This document shows, one piece after another, positions 52,576-60,781 of a stretch of DNA of 64,000 nt (its first letter is position 1; every line of letters begins with the position of its first letter). The notes beneath the pieces were generated by a model. The model did no database searches. It was not told the DNA's origin and was given only the letters and a program-made list of their open reading frames with translations. The DNA is taken from contig DCVA01000024.1 in assembly GCA_002327925.1 (NCBI GenBank), forward strand, positions 132,453-196,452. Reading direction: 5' to 3'. A program made the position numbers and the translations under genes. The stretch comes from Anaerolineales bacterium UBA2200. GTDB taxonomy: Bacteria; Chloroflexota; Anaerolineae; UBA2200.

Positions 52576-53838
52576 ATGAACGGTCCACGGTCCGCCGGCA
52601 GGTCATCCCTGCTGGATGACGCTCTGGAGAGGATTGCCCCCGTCCTGGATGAGCCGCATCTGGAGTCTGTGCGTGACGGGCTGGCCGCCCTGGCACCCTT
52701 GCTCACCGTCGGTAGCATGGCCATGCTGCTTCAACAGCTCCCCCTCCCCGCATGGCAGGCGCACCTCGCCGCGCAGCCTGACCTTGCGGCCGGCCTCCGC
52801 TTGCCTTTCGACCTGACCTACGGTCTACTAGCGCTCTATGCGGTGGCGAGCATCGCCTACCACCTGGCGAAACGCAGGGGCCTTGAGCCACTCTGGCCGG
52901 CCGGCCTCGCTGTGCTCTCGCTGGCGATCAGCCTTTGGCCGATACAGGCCGACGAGACAGCATCACTTGCTGCCGCCCGGTTGGATTACCGGGGCCTGTT
53001 CCCAGCCATTGTTGTTGCGCTGCTCTCAGTGGAAGCCTACGGCTGGTTCATGCGGCGCGGGCTGGTGCTCTCTGTGCCCAGCGCCGTTCCACCCCCCATC
53101 GCTCACCTGCTGGAGGCGCTAGCCCCCACCACGGTGTTTGCCGCAATCGTATGGACGATACGGGTGCTTGCGGGCCTCGACCTGGGACACGCTGTGACGT
53201 CCATTGCGACAGCGCTGGTCCCGGCCGCCTCATCCTTCCTGTCATCCGTGATCGCCGAGACGACCCATGCGGTTCTCTGGGTTCTGGGAATACATGGCGA
53301 CCTGACGGTGGGCAGCGTGCTTCAGCCTGTCTGGACGAGCAATCTGGCGGCAAACGCCGCCGCCCACGTGGCGGGTCAGAGACCACCCTGGATCTACACC
53401 GAGATGTTCCGTAGCTACGTGGCAGCCGGTGGTTCCGGGGGCACTCTCCCGTTGGCCCTGTACCTGCTGAGGTCCGGGTCTGCCCGCCTTCGAGTAGTCG
53501 GCCGTCACAGCGTGCTGGCCTGCTTCTTCAATATCAACGAGCCCCTCATCTTCGGTGCCCCGATCGTCTTCAATCCTCTACTGGCGCTGCCCTTCGTAGG
53601 CATCACCGCCATCAATACCATTGTGGCCTACCTTGCCCACAGCCTCGACTGGGTCAGCGCGACGGTCGCCTTCGTACCCTGGATCCTGCCAACGCCGGTG
53701 CTGACCTTCCTTGCCAGCAGCTACGATGTACGGGCCGGGATGCTCGGGCTCGTGACCTGGCTCATCATTCCGGGCATCGTCTGGCTACCATTCTTCAGAA
53801 GATGGGAACAGCAGGTGATCGCCGCCGAAAGCGCGTGA
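52576..53838 (+). CDS. Orphan PTS EIIC-like sugar permease (lactose/cellobiose type)
   Basis: About 420 residues with roughly ten membrane helices. The segment FFNINEPLIFGAPIVFNPLL is the strongly conserved EIIC active-site loop of ChbC/LacE-type permeases, and the C-terminal helices match. No EIIA, EIIB, HPr or EI gene is in the window, and the protein has no fused EIIB part. ATG 52576 is a choice among several in-frame starts. It may use distant PTS parts or work as a facilitator. Confidence 0.8.
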   Translation: MNGPRSAGRSSLLDDALERIAPVLDEPHLESVRDGLAALAPLLTVGSMAMLLQQLPLPAWQAHLAAQPDLAAGLRLPFDLTYGLLALYAVASIAYHLAKRRGLEPLWPAGLAVLSLAISLWPIQADETASLAAARLDYRGLFPAIVVALLSVEAYGWFMRRGLVLSVPSAVPPPIAHLLEALAPTTVFAAIVWTIRVLAGLDLGHAVTSIATALVPAASSFLSSVIAETTHAVLWVLGIHGDLTVGSVLQPVWTSNLAANAAAHVAGQRPPWIYTEMFRSYVAAGGSGGTLPLALYLLRSGSARLRVVGRHSVLACFFNINEPLIFGAPIVFNPLLALPFVGITAINTIVAYLAHSLDWVSATVAFVPWILPTPVLTFLASSYDVRAGMLGLVTWLIIPGIVWLPFFRRWEQQVIAAESA

Positions 53839-53888
53839 TCTGGCCGCTCTCCCGGCCCCCGCAGCCAGACCAGCCGGCGTCTCCCGGA

Positions 53889-53916
53889 TTGACCACGGCG
53901 CCCGTCCCGGTATAAT
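53889..53916 (+). promoter_or_regulatory. Promoter of the flavodiiron protein gene
   Basis: TTGACC (53889-53894), a 16-base spacer and perfect TATAAT (53911-53916), about 60 bases before the start codon. Confidence 0.65.
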
Positions 53917-53976
53917 CCTGGCTGGTGCACTGACTGTCAAGAGATTCTCAAGCACGAGGAAAGGAGCCTTACTGCA

Positions 53977-55194
53977 ATGCCTGCTGTCGAAATCAAACCC
54001 GGTATCTGGTGGGTTGGCGTGAACGTTCGCTCGCACGACCTCTTTGAGGGACTCTGGCCCATCCCGGACGGTGTTTCCCTCAACTCGTACGTGGTGAAGG
54101 GGGAGAAGGTAGCGATCATCGACCTCGTTAGGGAGTGGAGCGGAAGCTCAAGCAGTCTCCTTCACCAGTTGGAGACAGCCGGACTAGCTCCATCTGACAT
54201 CGACTACATCATCACCAATCACCTCGAGCCTGACCATTCCGAGTTCCTGGGCAACTTTCGCCGTCTGGCGCCGAGGGCTGAGCTGCTGGCAACTCCCAAG
54301 GGAGTCGAGCTGGCCAGGGTCCTGTGTGGAGTCACCGAGAACGTGCGAGCAGTGCAGGATGGCGAGCAGCTGGATCTCGGCGGTGGAAAAAGCCTGGTCT
54401 TTGCCCACGTGCCCTTTGTCCATTGGCCCGATACGATGGTCACCTATGAGCCAGGCAGCCAGGTGCTGTTTTCCTGTGACGCCTTCGGCGGCTTTGGAGC
54501 CCTCAAGGGGATTCTGTTCGATGACCAGATCTTGCCGGAGGACCAGGAGTTCTACTACCGGGAGATGCTGCGCTACTATGCGAACATCGTGGCGAACTTT
54601 GCCAAGCCGGTCCAGCGCGCTATTGACAAGCTCAAGGACACCAGCATCTCGATGATTGCACCCTCACACGGGCTCATCTGGCGAGGAGATCCCGGAGAAG
54701 TGGTCAAGCGATATGTCAAGTTCGCTGGCTACTCCGGCGGCAAATGCGAAAAGGCCATTACCCTGCTCTGGAGCAGTATGTACGGCAACACCAAGATCGT
54801 CACTGACGCGATCATGCGTGGCGTTGCCCGCGAGAACGTACACATGGATGTGTTCGAGGTCCCATTGGCCGACCATTCCTACATCCTGGCATCCGTCTTC
54901 AAGAACAAGGGCGTCATTGTGGGGGCTCCGACCTACGAGGTCAAGATGTTCCCTCCCATGGCGCAGGTACTGAACAGCATCCAGCGCAAGCGCATGACCG
55001 GGCGGAACGCCTTTCACTACGGCTCCTATGGCTGGTCCGGAGGAGCTTTGCAGGAGTTCGAGTCCTTTGCCCAGGAGCTCAAGTGGGAGATGTCCGAACC
55101 ACTCGAGTTCCGGGGCGCGCCCACGGCCGAGGATCTACTGAAGGCAGAGGATCTGGCCGCGGCGTTTGCGCGCAATATCCGCGACGCGACCTAG
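53977..55194 (+). CDS. Flavodiiron protein (A-type flavoprotein, O2/NO reductase)
   Basis: A 405-residue cytoplasmic enzyme with an N-terminal beta-lactamase-like diiron domain and C-terminal flavodoxin domain. Iron ligands are visible in NHLEPDHSEF (near residue 80), PFVHWPDTM, SCDAFGGFG and PSHGLIWRG; the FMN site begins at LWSSMYGNTKIV. It reduces oxygen to water or NO to N2O with electrons from rubredoxin, which is encoded at 61643. AAAGGAG precedes ATG 53977. A strong promoter and a terminator bound it as a single-gene unit. Confidence 0.95.
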   Translation: MPAVEIKPGIWWVGVNVRSHDLFEGLWPIPDGVSLNSYVVKGEKVAIIDLVREWSGSSSSLLHQLETAGLAPSDIDYIITNHLEPDHSEFLGNFRRLAPRAELLATPKGVELARVLCGVTENVRAVQDGEQLDLGGGKSLVFAHVPFVHWPDTMVTYEPGSQVLFSCDAFGGFGALKGILFDDQILPEDQEFYYREMLRYYANIVANFAKPVQRAIDKLKDTSISMIAPSHGLIWRGDPGEVVKRYVKFAGYSGGKCEKAITLLWSSMYGNTKIVTDAIMRGVARENVHMDVFEVPLADHSYILASVFKNKGVIVGAPTYEVKMFPPMAQVLNSIQRKRMTGRNAFHYGSYGWSGGALQEFESFAQELKWEMSEPLEFRGAPTAEDLLKAEDLAAAFARNIRDAT

Positions 55195-55205
55195 CGTGAA
55201 AGTGG

Positions 55206-55235
55206 ACGGGAGGTCCAATGGACCTCCCGTTTCTT
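55206..55235 (+). terminator. Rho-independent terminator after the flavodiiron gene
   Basis: ACGGGAGGTCC (55206-55216), three-base loop, GGACCTCCCGT (55220-55230), then TTCTTG. It is a textbook stem with a T-rich tail 11 bases after the stop. Confidence 0.85.
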
Positions 55236-55293
55236 GTTGCTCACAGATCCGGCCTCTGGCTGTCCTCTGGCTTCAGGGCGGTCTTCCCAGCCC

Positions 55294-55899
55294 TCACGCG
55301 GCCGGCTTGCCTTGCCCCAGCAGATGCTTTCGCACAAAGACGATCAGGACAACAAGCGCCATGACAGGCCAGATGACGCTCAGCGCCCCAGCGGAGACAT
55401 TCGTACCCAGCAGCCAGGAGTGGGCGAAGACGAGAAAGAAAGCCACGTAATTGAGCCAGTGGAGATACTTCCAGAAGCTCTTGATACGGTTGCGCAGGAA
55501 ACCAGCCGCCGTGGCAAGGATAAACAGGTAGAGCGCCACCCTCCCCCCATTGACCAGCAAGACGTGAAAAGAGTCGACGCGCGGAACAAACGACGACACA
55601 TCGCTCATCAGCCATGCGATCATGATCGGATGCAGAAGGGTGAGGGCCAGGCTGATCTGGGCCAGCCGGTGGTGGATGGCCAGATAGGGCTTACCGTATA
55701 GCTGGCGCATGTCCTTCATGTACTCGTGAGACAGAATGGCCAGAAACAGTCCGATATAGCCAAGCAACCCGGCCGCCCGGGCAAGGTTGAAGGCGAGCGA
55801 TGAAGGAGTAGTCCAGAGAGTCAGTACGATGATAACGGCGGTGAGCTCAACGAACCACCGCACCCCCGAACGAAGGGCCTTGGCTTTCTTGTCACCCAT
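55294..55899 (-). CDS. Ferric-reductase-like haem membrane protein (YedZ/MsrQ type)
   Basis: About 201 residues with six membrane helices. Histidines placed to bind haem are in AILSHEYMK, AIHHRLAQ, LLHPIM, LHWLNYV and FAHSWLLG, the pattern of the ferric-reductase-like transmembrane domain. In MsrQ/YedZ such a protein passes electrons to a periplasmic methionine-sulphoxide reductase; no MsrP gene is near, so the partner is unknown. ATG 55899 is preferred over an upstream start because the chain then begins with a basic stretch before the first helix. It converges on the flavodiiron gene. Confidence 0.75.
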   Translation of the reverse strand: MGDKKAKALRSGVRWFVELTAVIIVLTLWTTPSSLAFNLARAAGLLGYIGLFLAILSHEYMKDMRQLYGKPYLAIHHRLAQISLALTLLHPIMIAWLMSDVSSFVPRVDSFHVLLVNGGRVALYLFILATAAGFLRNRIKSFWKYLHWLNYVAFFLVFAHSWLLGTNVSAGALSVIWPVMALVVLIVFVRKHLLGQGKPAA

Positions 55900-55977
55900 G
55901 GTCTCTTGCTTGCCTCCACACGAGATGGTCCCTATTCTATCCTCTATTCGCCCAACCGGCAACCAGGCACGCCCGAT

Positions 55978-56005
55978 TTGACAATCCCGCGCCGCTGGCT
56001 ATACT
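55978..56005 (+). promoter_or_regulatory. Promoter of the cobalamin-riboswitch operon
   Basis: A perfect TTGACA (55978-55983), a 16-base spacer and TATACT (56000-56005). Transcription would start about 15 bases before the riboswitch. Confidence 0.75.
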
Positions 56006-56028
56006 GGCACTCAATCGAATAACGGCAC

Positions 56029-56148
56029 CACAGAGGTCGCTCAAGGCTCGGAAGCCCAGCGATCAAGGGGAAAGACCGGTCAAGTCCGGCGCTGTCCCGC
56101 AACTGTAGCCTCGGCCAGTCCGAGGGAGCCAGACACCCCGCCTCTGTG
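56029..56148 (+). promoter_or_regulatory. Cobalamin riboswitch
   Basis: CACAGAGG (56029-56036) pairs with CCTCTGTG (56141-56148) as the closing stem. Inside are the conserved core pieces: GGGGAAA and GGTCAAGTCCGG, GCTGTCCCGCAACTGTAG (the usual CCCGCnACTGTA core), and the B12-box-like AGCCAGACACCCCGCC. Order and spacing fit the AdoCbl/MeCbl riboswitch family. With the terminator behind it, cobalamin binding should stop transcription of the downstream uptake genes. Confidence 0.9.
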
Positions 56149-56210
56149 AGGCTCCTGTATTACCCTTCGCGAGAAAGGGGGTGGGAGAACGACAGCAACA
56201 CCCGTAGCAC

Positions 56211-56242
56211 AAACCCCTGGCCGAAGTGGCACGGGGTTTTTT
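56211..56242 (+). terminator. Expression-platform terminator of the cobalamin riboswitch
   Basis: AAACCCC (56211-56217) pairs with GGGGTTT (56233-56239), with an inner GCC/GGC helix, and is followed by a T-run. It ends 35 bases before the first start codon, so transcription attenuation is the likely control. Confidence 0.85.
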
Positions 56243-56276
56243 GTTGGCCACAAAGATCAGGAAAGGATGTCTGACG

Positions 56277-57233
56277 ATGCAAAATAGGACCCGCAAACTG
56301 GCACTCACGGTGATCGTTTTGGCTCTACTGCTGGGCTCGGCCGCGAGTTGCGCGAAGAAGGCCGACAGCCCTCAAACTGTCGCCGCGAACAAGGCGCTCG
56401 AGTGGCTGCGCACTCAACAGCAAGAAGACGGAAGTCTCAATATCGGCTTTGGCCATCCTGCCGGGGTGACCTGCGATGTGGTGCTGGCCATCGTATCCAG
56501 CGGCGGAGATCCCTCCACATGGCGGACGGCCACAGGCAAACCCTCGCTGATCGACTATCTCTCCGCCTCGGCTGGGGAGTATGCCGTTGATACGGCAAGC
56601 ACCGGCAAGCTGATCGTAACCATAGCCGCCGCTGGGCTGGATGCCGGGACGTTTGGCGGCAAGGACTGGCTTGCACTCCTGCGATCCTTCGCCCAGACTC
56701 CGGGCAGCTACGACCCTGGAGCAGTCGGACAGGCGTGGGCGATCCTGGCCCTCAAGGCTGCTGGCCAACCGGTGCCAGCGGAAGCGGTCACCTTGCTCAA
56801 GAGCTACCAGCTCGAGACCGGTGCCTGGAATTCCGCCTTCGGACCCGACACAGACACGGTTGCCATTGTGCTTCAAGCCCTCATTGCGGGTGGAGAGTCC
56901 AAGGACTCGGAGGCAATCCGCAAAGCCCTGGCCTTCTTCGAGACTCAGCAGAATGACGACGGCGGCTTCCCTGCCATCAAGCCATCGGAGTGGGGAACGG
57001 ACACCAACGCCAACTCGACCGCCAACGTCGCGATGGCGCTGATGGCTGTAGGTCAGGACCCGGCCGCCGGCAAATGGAAGAAGGGCGCAGGCGACCCCCT
57101 GTCGGCGCTGCTCAAGCTGCAGACAGGCGACGGAAAGATAGAATTCCAACCCGGCGTGGGGAGTCCGGTGATGTCCACGGTGCAAGCCATTCCGGCGCTG
57201 CAGGGTAAGACTCTGCCGTTGCGTTCCAAGTAG
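56277..57233 (+). CDS. Lipoprotein alpha/alpha-toroid, cobalamin-binding-like (intrinsic factor/transcobalamin alpha-domain type)
   Basis: About 318 residues. The signal ends AASC, a lipobox, so it should be tethered outside the membrane. The rest is a string of helical repeats with squalene-cyclase/prenyltransferase-type marks: LRTQQQEDGS, SYQLETGAW, FETQQNDDGGFP and LQTGDGKIEF. This alpha6/alpha6-barrel fold is also the N-terminal domain of animal intrinsic factor and transcobalamin (Pfam cobalamin-binding family). As the first gene behind a cobalamin riboswitch, followed by a DUF4430-like gene and an ECF importer, it is best read as a surface B12 receptor rather than a terpene enzyme. AGGAAAGGA precedes ATG 56277. 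Confidence 0.75.
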   Translation: MQNRTRKLALTVIVLALLLGSAASCAKKADSPQTVAANKALEWLRTQQQEDGSLNIGFGHPAGVTCDVVLAIVSSGGDPSTWRTATGKPSLIDYLSASAGEYAVDTASTGKLIVTIAAAGLDAGTFGGKDWLALLRSFAQTPGSYDPGAVGQAWAILALKAAGQPVPAEAVTLLKSYQLETGAWNSAFGPDTDTVAIVLQALIAGGESKDSEAIRKALAFFETQQNDDGGFPAIKPSEWGTDTNANSTANVAMALMAVGQDPAAGKWKKGAGDPLSALLKLQTGDGKIEFQPGVGSPVMSTVQAIPALQGKTLPLRSK

Positions 57234-57241
57234 CGAATGGA

Positions 57242-57270
57242 GGAGCCAGCGCCCGATGGGCGCTGGCTCC
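57242..57270 (+). other. Intercistronic GC-rich hairpin
   Basis: GGAGCCAGCGCCC (57242-57254) and GGGCGCTGGCTCC (57258-57270) form a perfect 13-bp stem with a three-base loop and no T-run. It lies between the receptor and the DUF4430-like gene, so it probably protects the receptor message or trims read-through. Confidence 0.6.
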
Positions 57271-57287
57271 ATTGAAGGGCAGTAGTT

Positions 57288-57932
57288 ATGTCTAGCAGAC
57301 GGCTCGCGATCTTGGCGATAATTCTTGTGTCCTGCTACGCCGCAGTATCCTGCGCCGGCACGGCCAGGGTCGTCGCGCAGCGCCCATCCAGAGCAGCCCT
57401 GATCGTGCAATTGGCGCCTGTCGACAGTCAGTCAGACGACGCTTCTGTCACGACCATCACTCGCTGCATCTCCTTTAACGAGCCCAGTATCAGCGGATTG
57501 GAACTGCTCGCGCGCTCCGGGTTGGTTGTCACCACCTGGGGCGGGGCCGTGTGCCGCATCGCCGGCACAGGCTGCGACTACCCCTCGGAGCCGTGCTTCT
57601 GTCAGTGCCTGCGTCCACCCTGCAGCTACTGGAGCTACTGGTACAGGAGAGAAGACCGCTGGATGTACTCAGCGATTGGCTCGGCGGATCATCGGGTCGA
57701 GGATGGATCCGTGGAAGCCTGGATGTGGGGCGATGCCAGCACTCCACCGCCTGTGATCTCGTTTCCCGAGGTCTGCCCACCAGACGCAGCCGCGGATACA
57801 GGTTCGTCCTCATCGACAGACGCAGGACCAGGTATAGGATCCCCTCCGTTGATTCAGTATGCCCTGTTCCTGGTCATGGTTTTGGCTCTGCTCGGTGCCT
57901 TCTGGCTGACACGTGGCAGAGCGGCGGAGTAG
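57288..57932 (+). CDS. Secreted DUF4430-like protein, C-terminal membrane anchor
   Basis: A 214-residue protein with an N-terminal signal (LAILAIILVSCYAAVSC) and a C-terminal membrane helix (IQYALFLVMVLALLGAFWL) followed by a basic tail. The middle, ISGLELLARSGLVV, then VCRIAGTGC, CFCQC, SYWSYWYR, MYSAIGS and VEDGSVEAWMWG, has the order and wording of DUF4430, the beta domain that closes over the ligand in transcobalamin and intrinsic factor. Six or more Cys in the middle may form disulphides. It follows the toroid gene and precedes the ECF T component by six bases, so it is likely a second part of a two-piece B12 receptor. Confidence 0.75.
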   Translation: MSSRRLAILAIILVSCYAAVSCAGTARVVAQRPSRAALIVQLAPVDSQSDDASVTTITRCISFNEPSISGLELLARSGLVVTTWGGAVCRIAGTGCDYPSEPCFCQCLRPPCSYWSYWYRREDRWMYSAIGSADHRVEDGSVEAWMWGDASTPPPVISFPEVCPPDAAADTGSSSSTDAGPGIGSPPLIQYALFLVMVLALLGAFWLTRGRAAE

Positions 57933-57938
57933 CGCAAC

Positions 57939-59120
57939 TTGAGCTTTCACACGCTGACCTGGGTTGCCTGGCTTTGTGCCGCGGCATTTTCCGCACTCAT
58001 CAACGGACAGCCCCTTCAGACGCTGCTCCTGATCGTGGCTGTAGGCATCGTATTCACCCTCGCCAGCCGCGTCAGCCTGGCCGGCGCCAGTAGCGGCGCG
58101 GTGAGCCGCCCCGCGGCGGGATGGAAGACTTTCCTGAGCCTCGGACTGTGGGTCTGGGGTGTCGCAACCATCTTCAACCTGTTCTTTGCCCATGCTGGTC
58201 GTTTCGTGCTCTTCACCCTCCCTCGAAGCTGGCCGCTTATCGGCGGCCCAATCACGCTGGAGGGCCTGCTCTATGGCCTTTCGCACGGTGCTAGCCTGTT
58301 TGCCGTTCTGCTGGTCTTCGCGACATTCAACCTGGTGCTTGATGCACACCGCCTGCTGCGCTGGCTGCCTGCCGGTCTATTCCAGGCCGGCCTGGTGATT
58401 TCCATTGCCCTCTCCTTCATACCCCAGTTGATGTCGAGTCTGCAGGATATTCGCGAGGCTCAACGCGTGCGCGGACACAGGTTCCGGGGTCTGCGTGACT
58501 GGATTCCGCTCTTCGTGCCCCTGATCACCACCGCCCTGGAGCGCTCCCTGACGCTGGCCGAATCGATGGAGGCACGCGGGTTTGGCGGCATAGCTGTGGG
58601 TTCCGATTCCGTGGCCGGCACCCGCGCTCCGACGCGGGGTACAGAGTCATTCTCGCTGGCACGAGCGTCGCTCTCCGGCAAGTCGCTGTCGACCGCGCTG
58701 ACCTTGCTGGGCCTTTTCGCCTTGCTCGCAGGCCTTGTTCTCCGCTCCATGAAACCCCAGGCACCCGGCACACTTCTGCTGCTGGGCGGCTCCGTCCTCC
58801 TGCTCGCCGCGCTCTACCTGCAGGGACGTGGCTTTCGACGCTCCCACTTCCGATATGAAGCCTGGTCGCCACGAGACACCTGGGTCAGCGCGGCCTCAAT
58901 TCTGTGTCTCATCACGCTGAGCGTGGTGCAGTGGCGACTCCCATCCCTGCTCTACTTCTACCCTTATCCGCCGTCGAATCCCTGGCCCGGGTTCTCGCCC
59001 GTCGTTGGCCTGGCGACCACCCTGCTGGCTGCCCCGGCCCTGTGGGCGCCAACCGTCAATCGGCCCCTCATTACTGCCAATCCGCACCGACCGGAAGGCG
59101 CCGAGAAGGAGTCGGTGTGA
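57939..59120 (+). CDS. ECF transporter T component (EcfT/CbiQ family), enlarged
   Basis: A 393-residue membrane protein. The two coupling motifs that contact the ATPases are VRGHR-type AQRVRGHR near residue 174 and MEARGFG near 209. After these, where EcfT normally ends (about 260 residues), it goes on with about four more hydrophobic segments. TTG 57939, six bases after the previous stop, has GGAG upstream. Its last codons overlap the ATPase start (GTGA). It transmits ATPase movement to the S component at 60771. Confidence 0.88.
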   Translation: MSFHTLTWVAWLCAAAFSALINGQPLQTLLLIVAVGIVFTLASRVSLAGASSGAVSRPAAGWKTFLSLGLWVWGVATIFNLFFAHAGRFVLFTLPRSWPLIGGPITLEGLLYGLSHGASLFAVLLVFATFNLVLDAHRLLRWLPAGLFQAGLVISIALSFIPQLMSSLQDIREAQRVRGHRFRGLRDWIPLFVPLITTALERSLTLAESMEARGFGGIAVGSDSVAGTRAPTRGTESFSLARASLSGKSLSTALTLLGLFALLAGLVLRSMKPQAPGTLLLLGGSVLLLAALYLQGRGFRRSHFRYEAWSPRDTWVSAASILCLITLSVVQWRLPSLLYFYPYPPSNPWPGFSPVVGLATTLLAAPALWAPTVNRPLITANPHRPEGAEKESV

Positions 59121-60781
59121 CTCACCTGCCCCTGGCCAGCCTGCAGGACGTGACCTTCACCTATCCAGAACAGAGCGCTCCTGTCCTCAGGCACTTCAAC
59201 CTGGAGATTCACGCCGGCGAGTTCCTCCTCGTGGTGGGACCCTCCGGTTGCGGCAAGTCCACTCTGCTTCGCACCCTCAACGGCCTGGTGCCCCACTTCA
59301 GCGGCGGCAAATTCGCCGGCAAGGTACAGGTGGCCGGACTGGATCCTCTGGTGCAAAGCCCACATGGGATGAGCACCAAGGTGGGGTTGGTGCAGCAAGA
59401 TCCAGAGGCACAGTTCGTCGTGGACACGGTTGAGGACGAGCTGGCATTTGGGATGGAGAACCAGGGTATCGCTCCTGCCATCATGCGCACGCGCGTTGGG
59501 GAGATCCTGGAGCGACTGGACATCGCTCACCTCCGGTCTCGCCGCATCACCAGCCTCTCGGCAGGAGAGAAGCAGCGAGTGGCCATCGGGTCCGTGCTCA
59601 CCTTGCAGCCGCGATTGCTAGTGCTCGACGAACCGACGTCTCAGCTTGACCCCCAGTCTGCTGAGGAAGTGCTCACCACGATTCGCCAGTTGAATGAGGA
59701 TCTGGGTCTGACTGTGGTGTGCTCCGAGCACCGACTCGAACGAGTGGTGCAATATGCTGATCGCATTCTGTATTTGCCAGGTCTCGGCAGCCAGCCAGTT
59801 ATCGGCACGCCACAGGAAGTGCTTCTGGACCTGCCATTCGCCCCTCCCCTTGTCCAGCTTGCCAGAATCTTCGGCTGGCGCCCCATTCCACTGACCGTCG
59901 AGGAGGCCAGACCATTCCTTGCGGGGCTCACACCTCGCGCTTGTCCATCCCACCAGCACGCCCATCGCGCTGACGCGCCGATCTCGGCCCACGAAGCGCC
60001 CCCAGCTATCGATGTGCAGGGTCTCTGGTACAGCTACGGTTCAGATCAAGCTGCCCTGGCGAACGGGTCGGCTGCCCTGCGTGGCCTTGATCTCAGAGTT
60101 CGACAGGGCGAACTGGTCGCCTTGATGGGGCGAAATGGATCGGGCAAGACGACCTTGCTCAGGCACCTGGTCGGCTTGCTTCACCCTGCCCGCGGCCGTG
60201 TGCTCGTACATGGCCTCGACACCCAAGCGGCATCGGTAGACGAGTTGATTCGGCACGTAGGCTACGTGCCACAGGATCCTGGTAGCCTCCTGTTCGCCGA
60301 CACGGTGCGAGAAGAGCTCCAGTTCACCCGCAAGGCTCATGGTCTGCCACCAGCCGATGCGGAGTTGTGGTTGCGGACCCTGGGCCTCTCAGGCCTGGGA
60401 GAGAGATACCCTCGTGCCCTGAGCGTCGGAGAGCGCCAGCGCGCTGCGCTGGCGGCGATACTCGTGGCCGAGCCCTCCACTCTGCTACTCGACGAACCTA
60501 CGCGGGGCCTGGATCCGCTGGAAAAGAAGAACCTAGCAGCGTTCTTGAAAGAACAGAGTGCCTCAGGGCGTACGGTCATCCTGGTAACGCACGACACAGA
60601 GTTGGCGGCAGAGTGTGCCCGGCGCGTAGTGATCCTCAGCAAGGGACAGGTCGCCGCCGACGGCACGCCTCTTCAGGTGATGGCACAGTCTCCGGGCTTT
60701 GCGACTCACGTCGCAGCGCTCTTTTCGGGGGGGCTGCTTACCGTCGCCGACGTCCAGAAGGCATACGAACATGCGGCGTGA
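59117..60781 (+). CDS. ECF transporter dual ATPase (two fused ABC domains)
   Basis: About 554 residues with two complete ABC domains: Walker A GPSGCGKST near 40 and GRNGSGKTT near 337; signatures SAGEKQR near 148 and SVGERQR near 435; Walker B LLVLDEPTS and LLLDEPTRG. This corresponds to EcfA1 and EcfA2 fused. GTG 59117 overlaps the T-component stop and has AAGGAG 5 bases upstream. Its 3-prime end overlaps the S-component start by 11 bases. It energises vitamin import. Confidence 0.92.
   Translation: MTHLPLASLQDVTFTYPEQSAPVLRHFNLEIHAGEFLLVVGPSGCGKSTLLRTLNGLVPHFSGGKFAGKVQVAGLDPLVQSPHGMSTKVGLVQQDPEAQFVVDTVEDELAFGMENQGIAPAIMRTRVGEILERLDIAHLRSRRITSLSAGEKQRVAIGSVLTLQPRLLVLDEPTSQLDPQSAEEVLTTIRQLNEDLGLTVVCSEHRLERVVQYADRILYLPGLGSQPVIGTPQEVLLDLPFAPPLVQLARIFGWRPIPLTVEEARPFLAGLTPRACPSHQHAHRADAPISAHEAPPAIDVQGLWYSYGSDQAALANGSAALRGLDLRVRQGELVALMGRNGSGKTTLLRHLVGLLHPARGRVLVHGLDTQAASVDELIRHVGYVPQDPGSLLFADTVREELQFTRKAHGLPPADAELWLRTLGLSGLGERYPRALSVGERQRAALAAILVAEPSTLLLDEPTRGLDPLEKKNLAAFLKEQSASGRTVILVTHDTELAAECARRVVILSKGQVAADGTPLQVMAQSPGFATHVAALFSGGLLTVADVQKAYEHAA

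Noticed and set aside
56277..57233. Toroid protein as a terpene or squalene cyclase
   Set aside because: It is a short lipoprotein behind a cobalamin riboswitch and I see no DxDD-type catalytic motif; repeats alone do not make it a cyclase.
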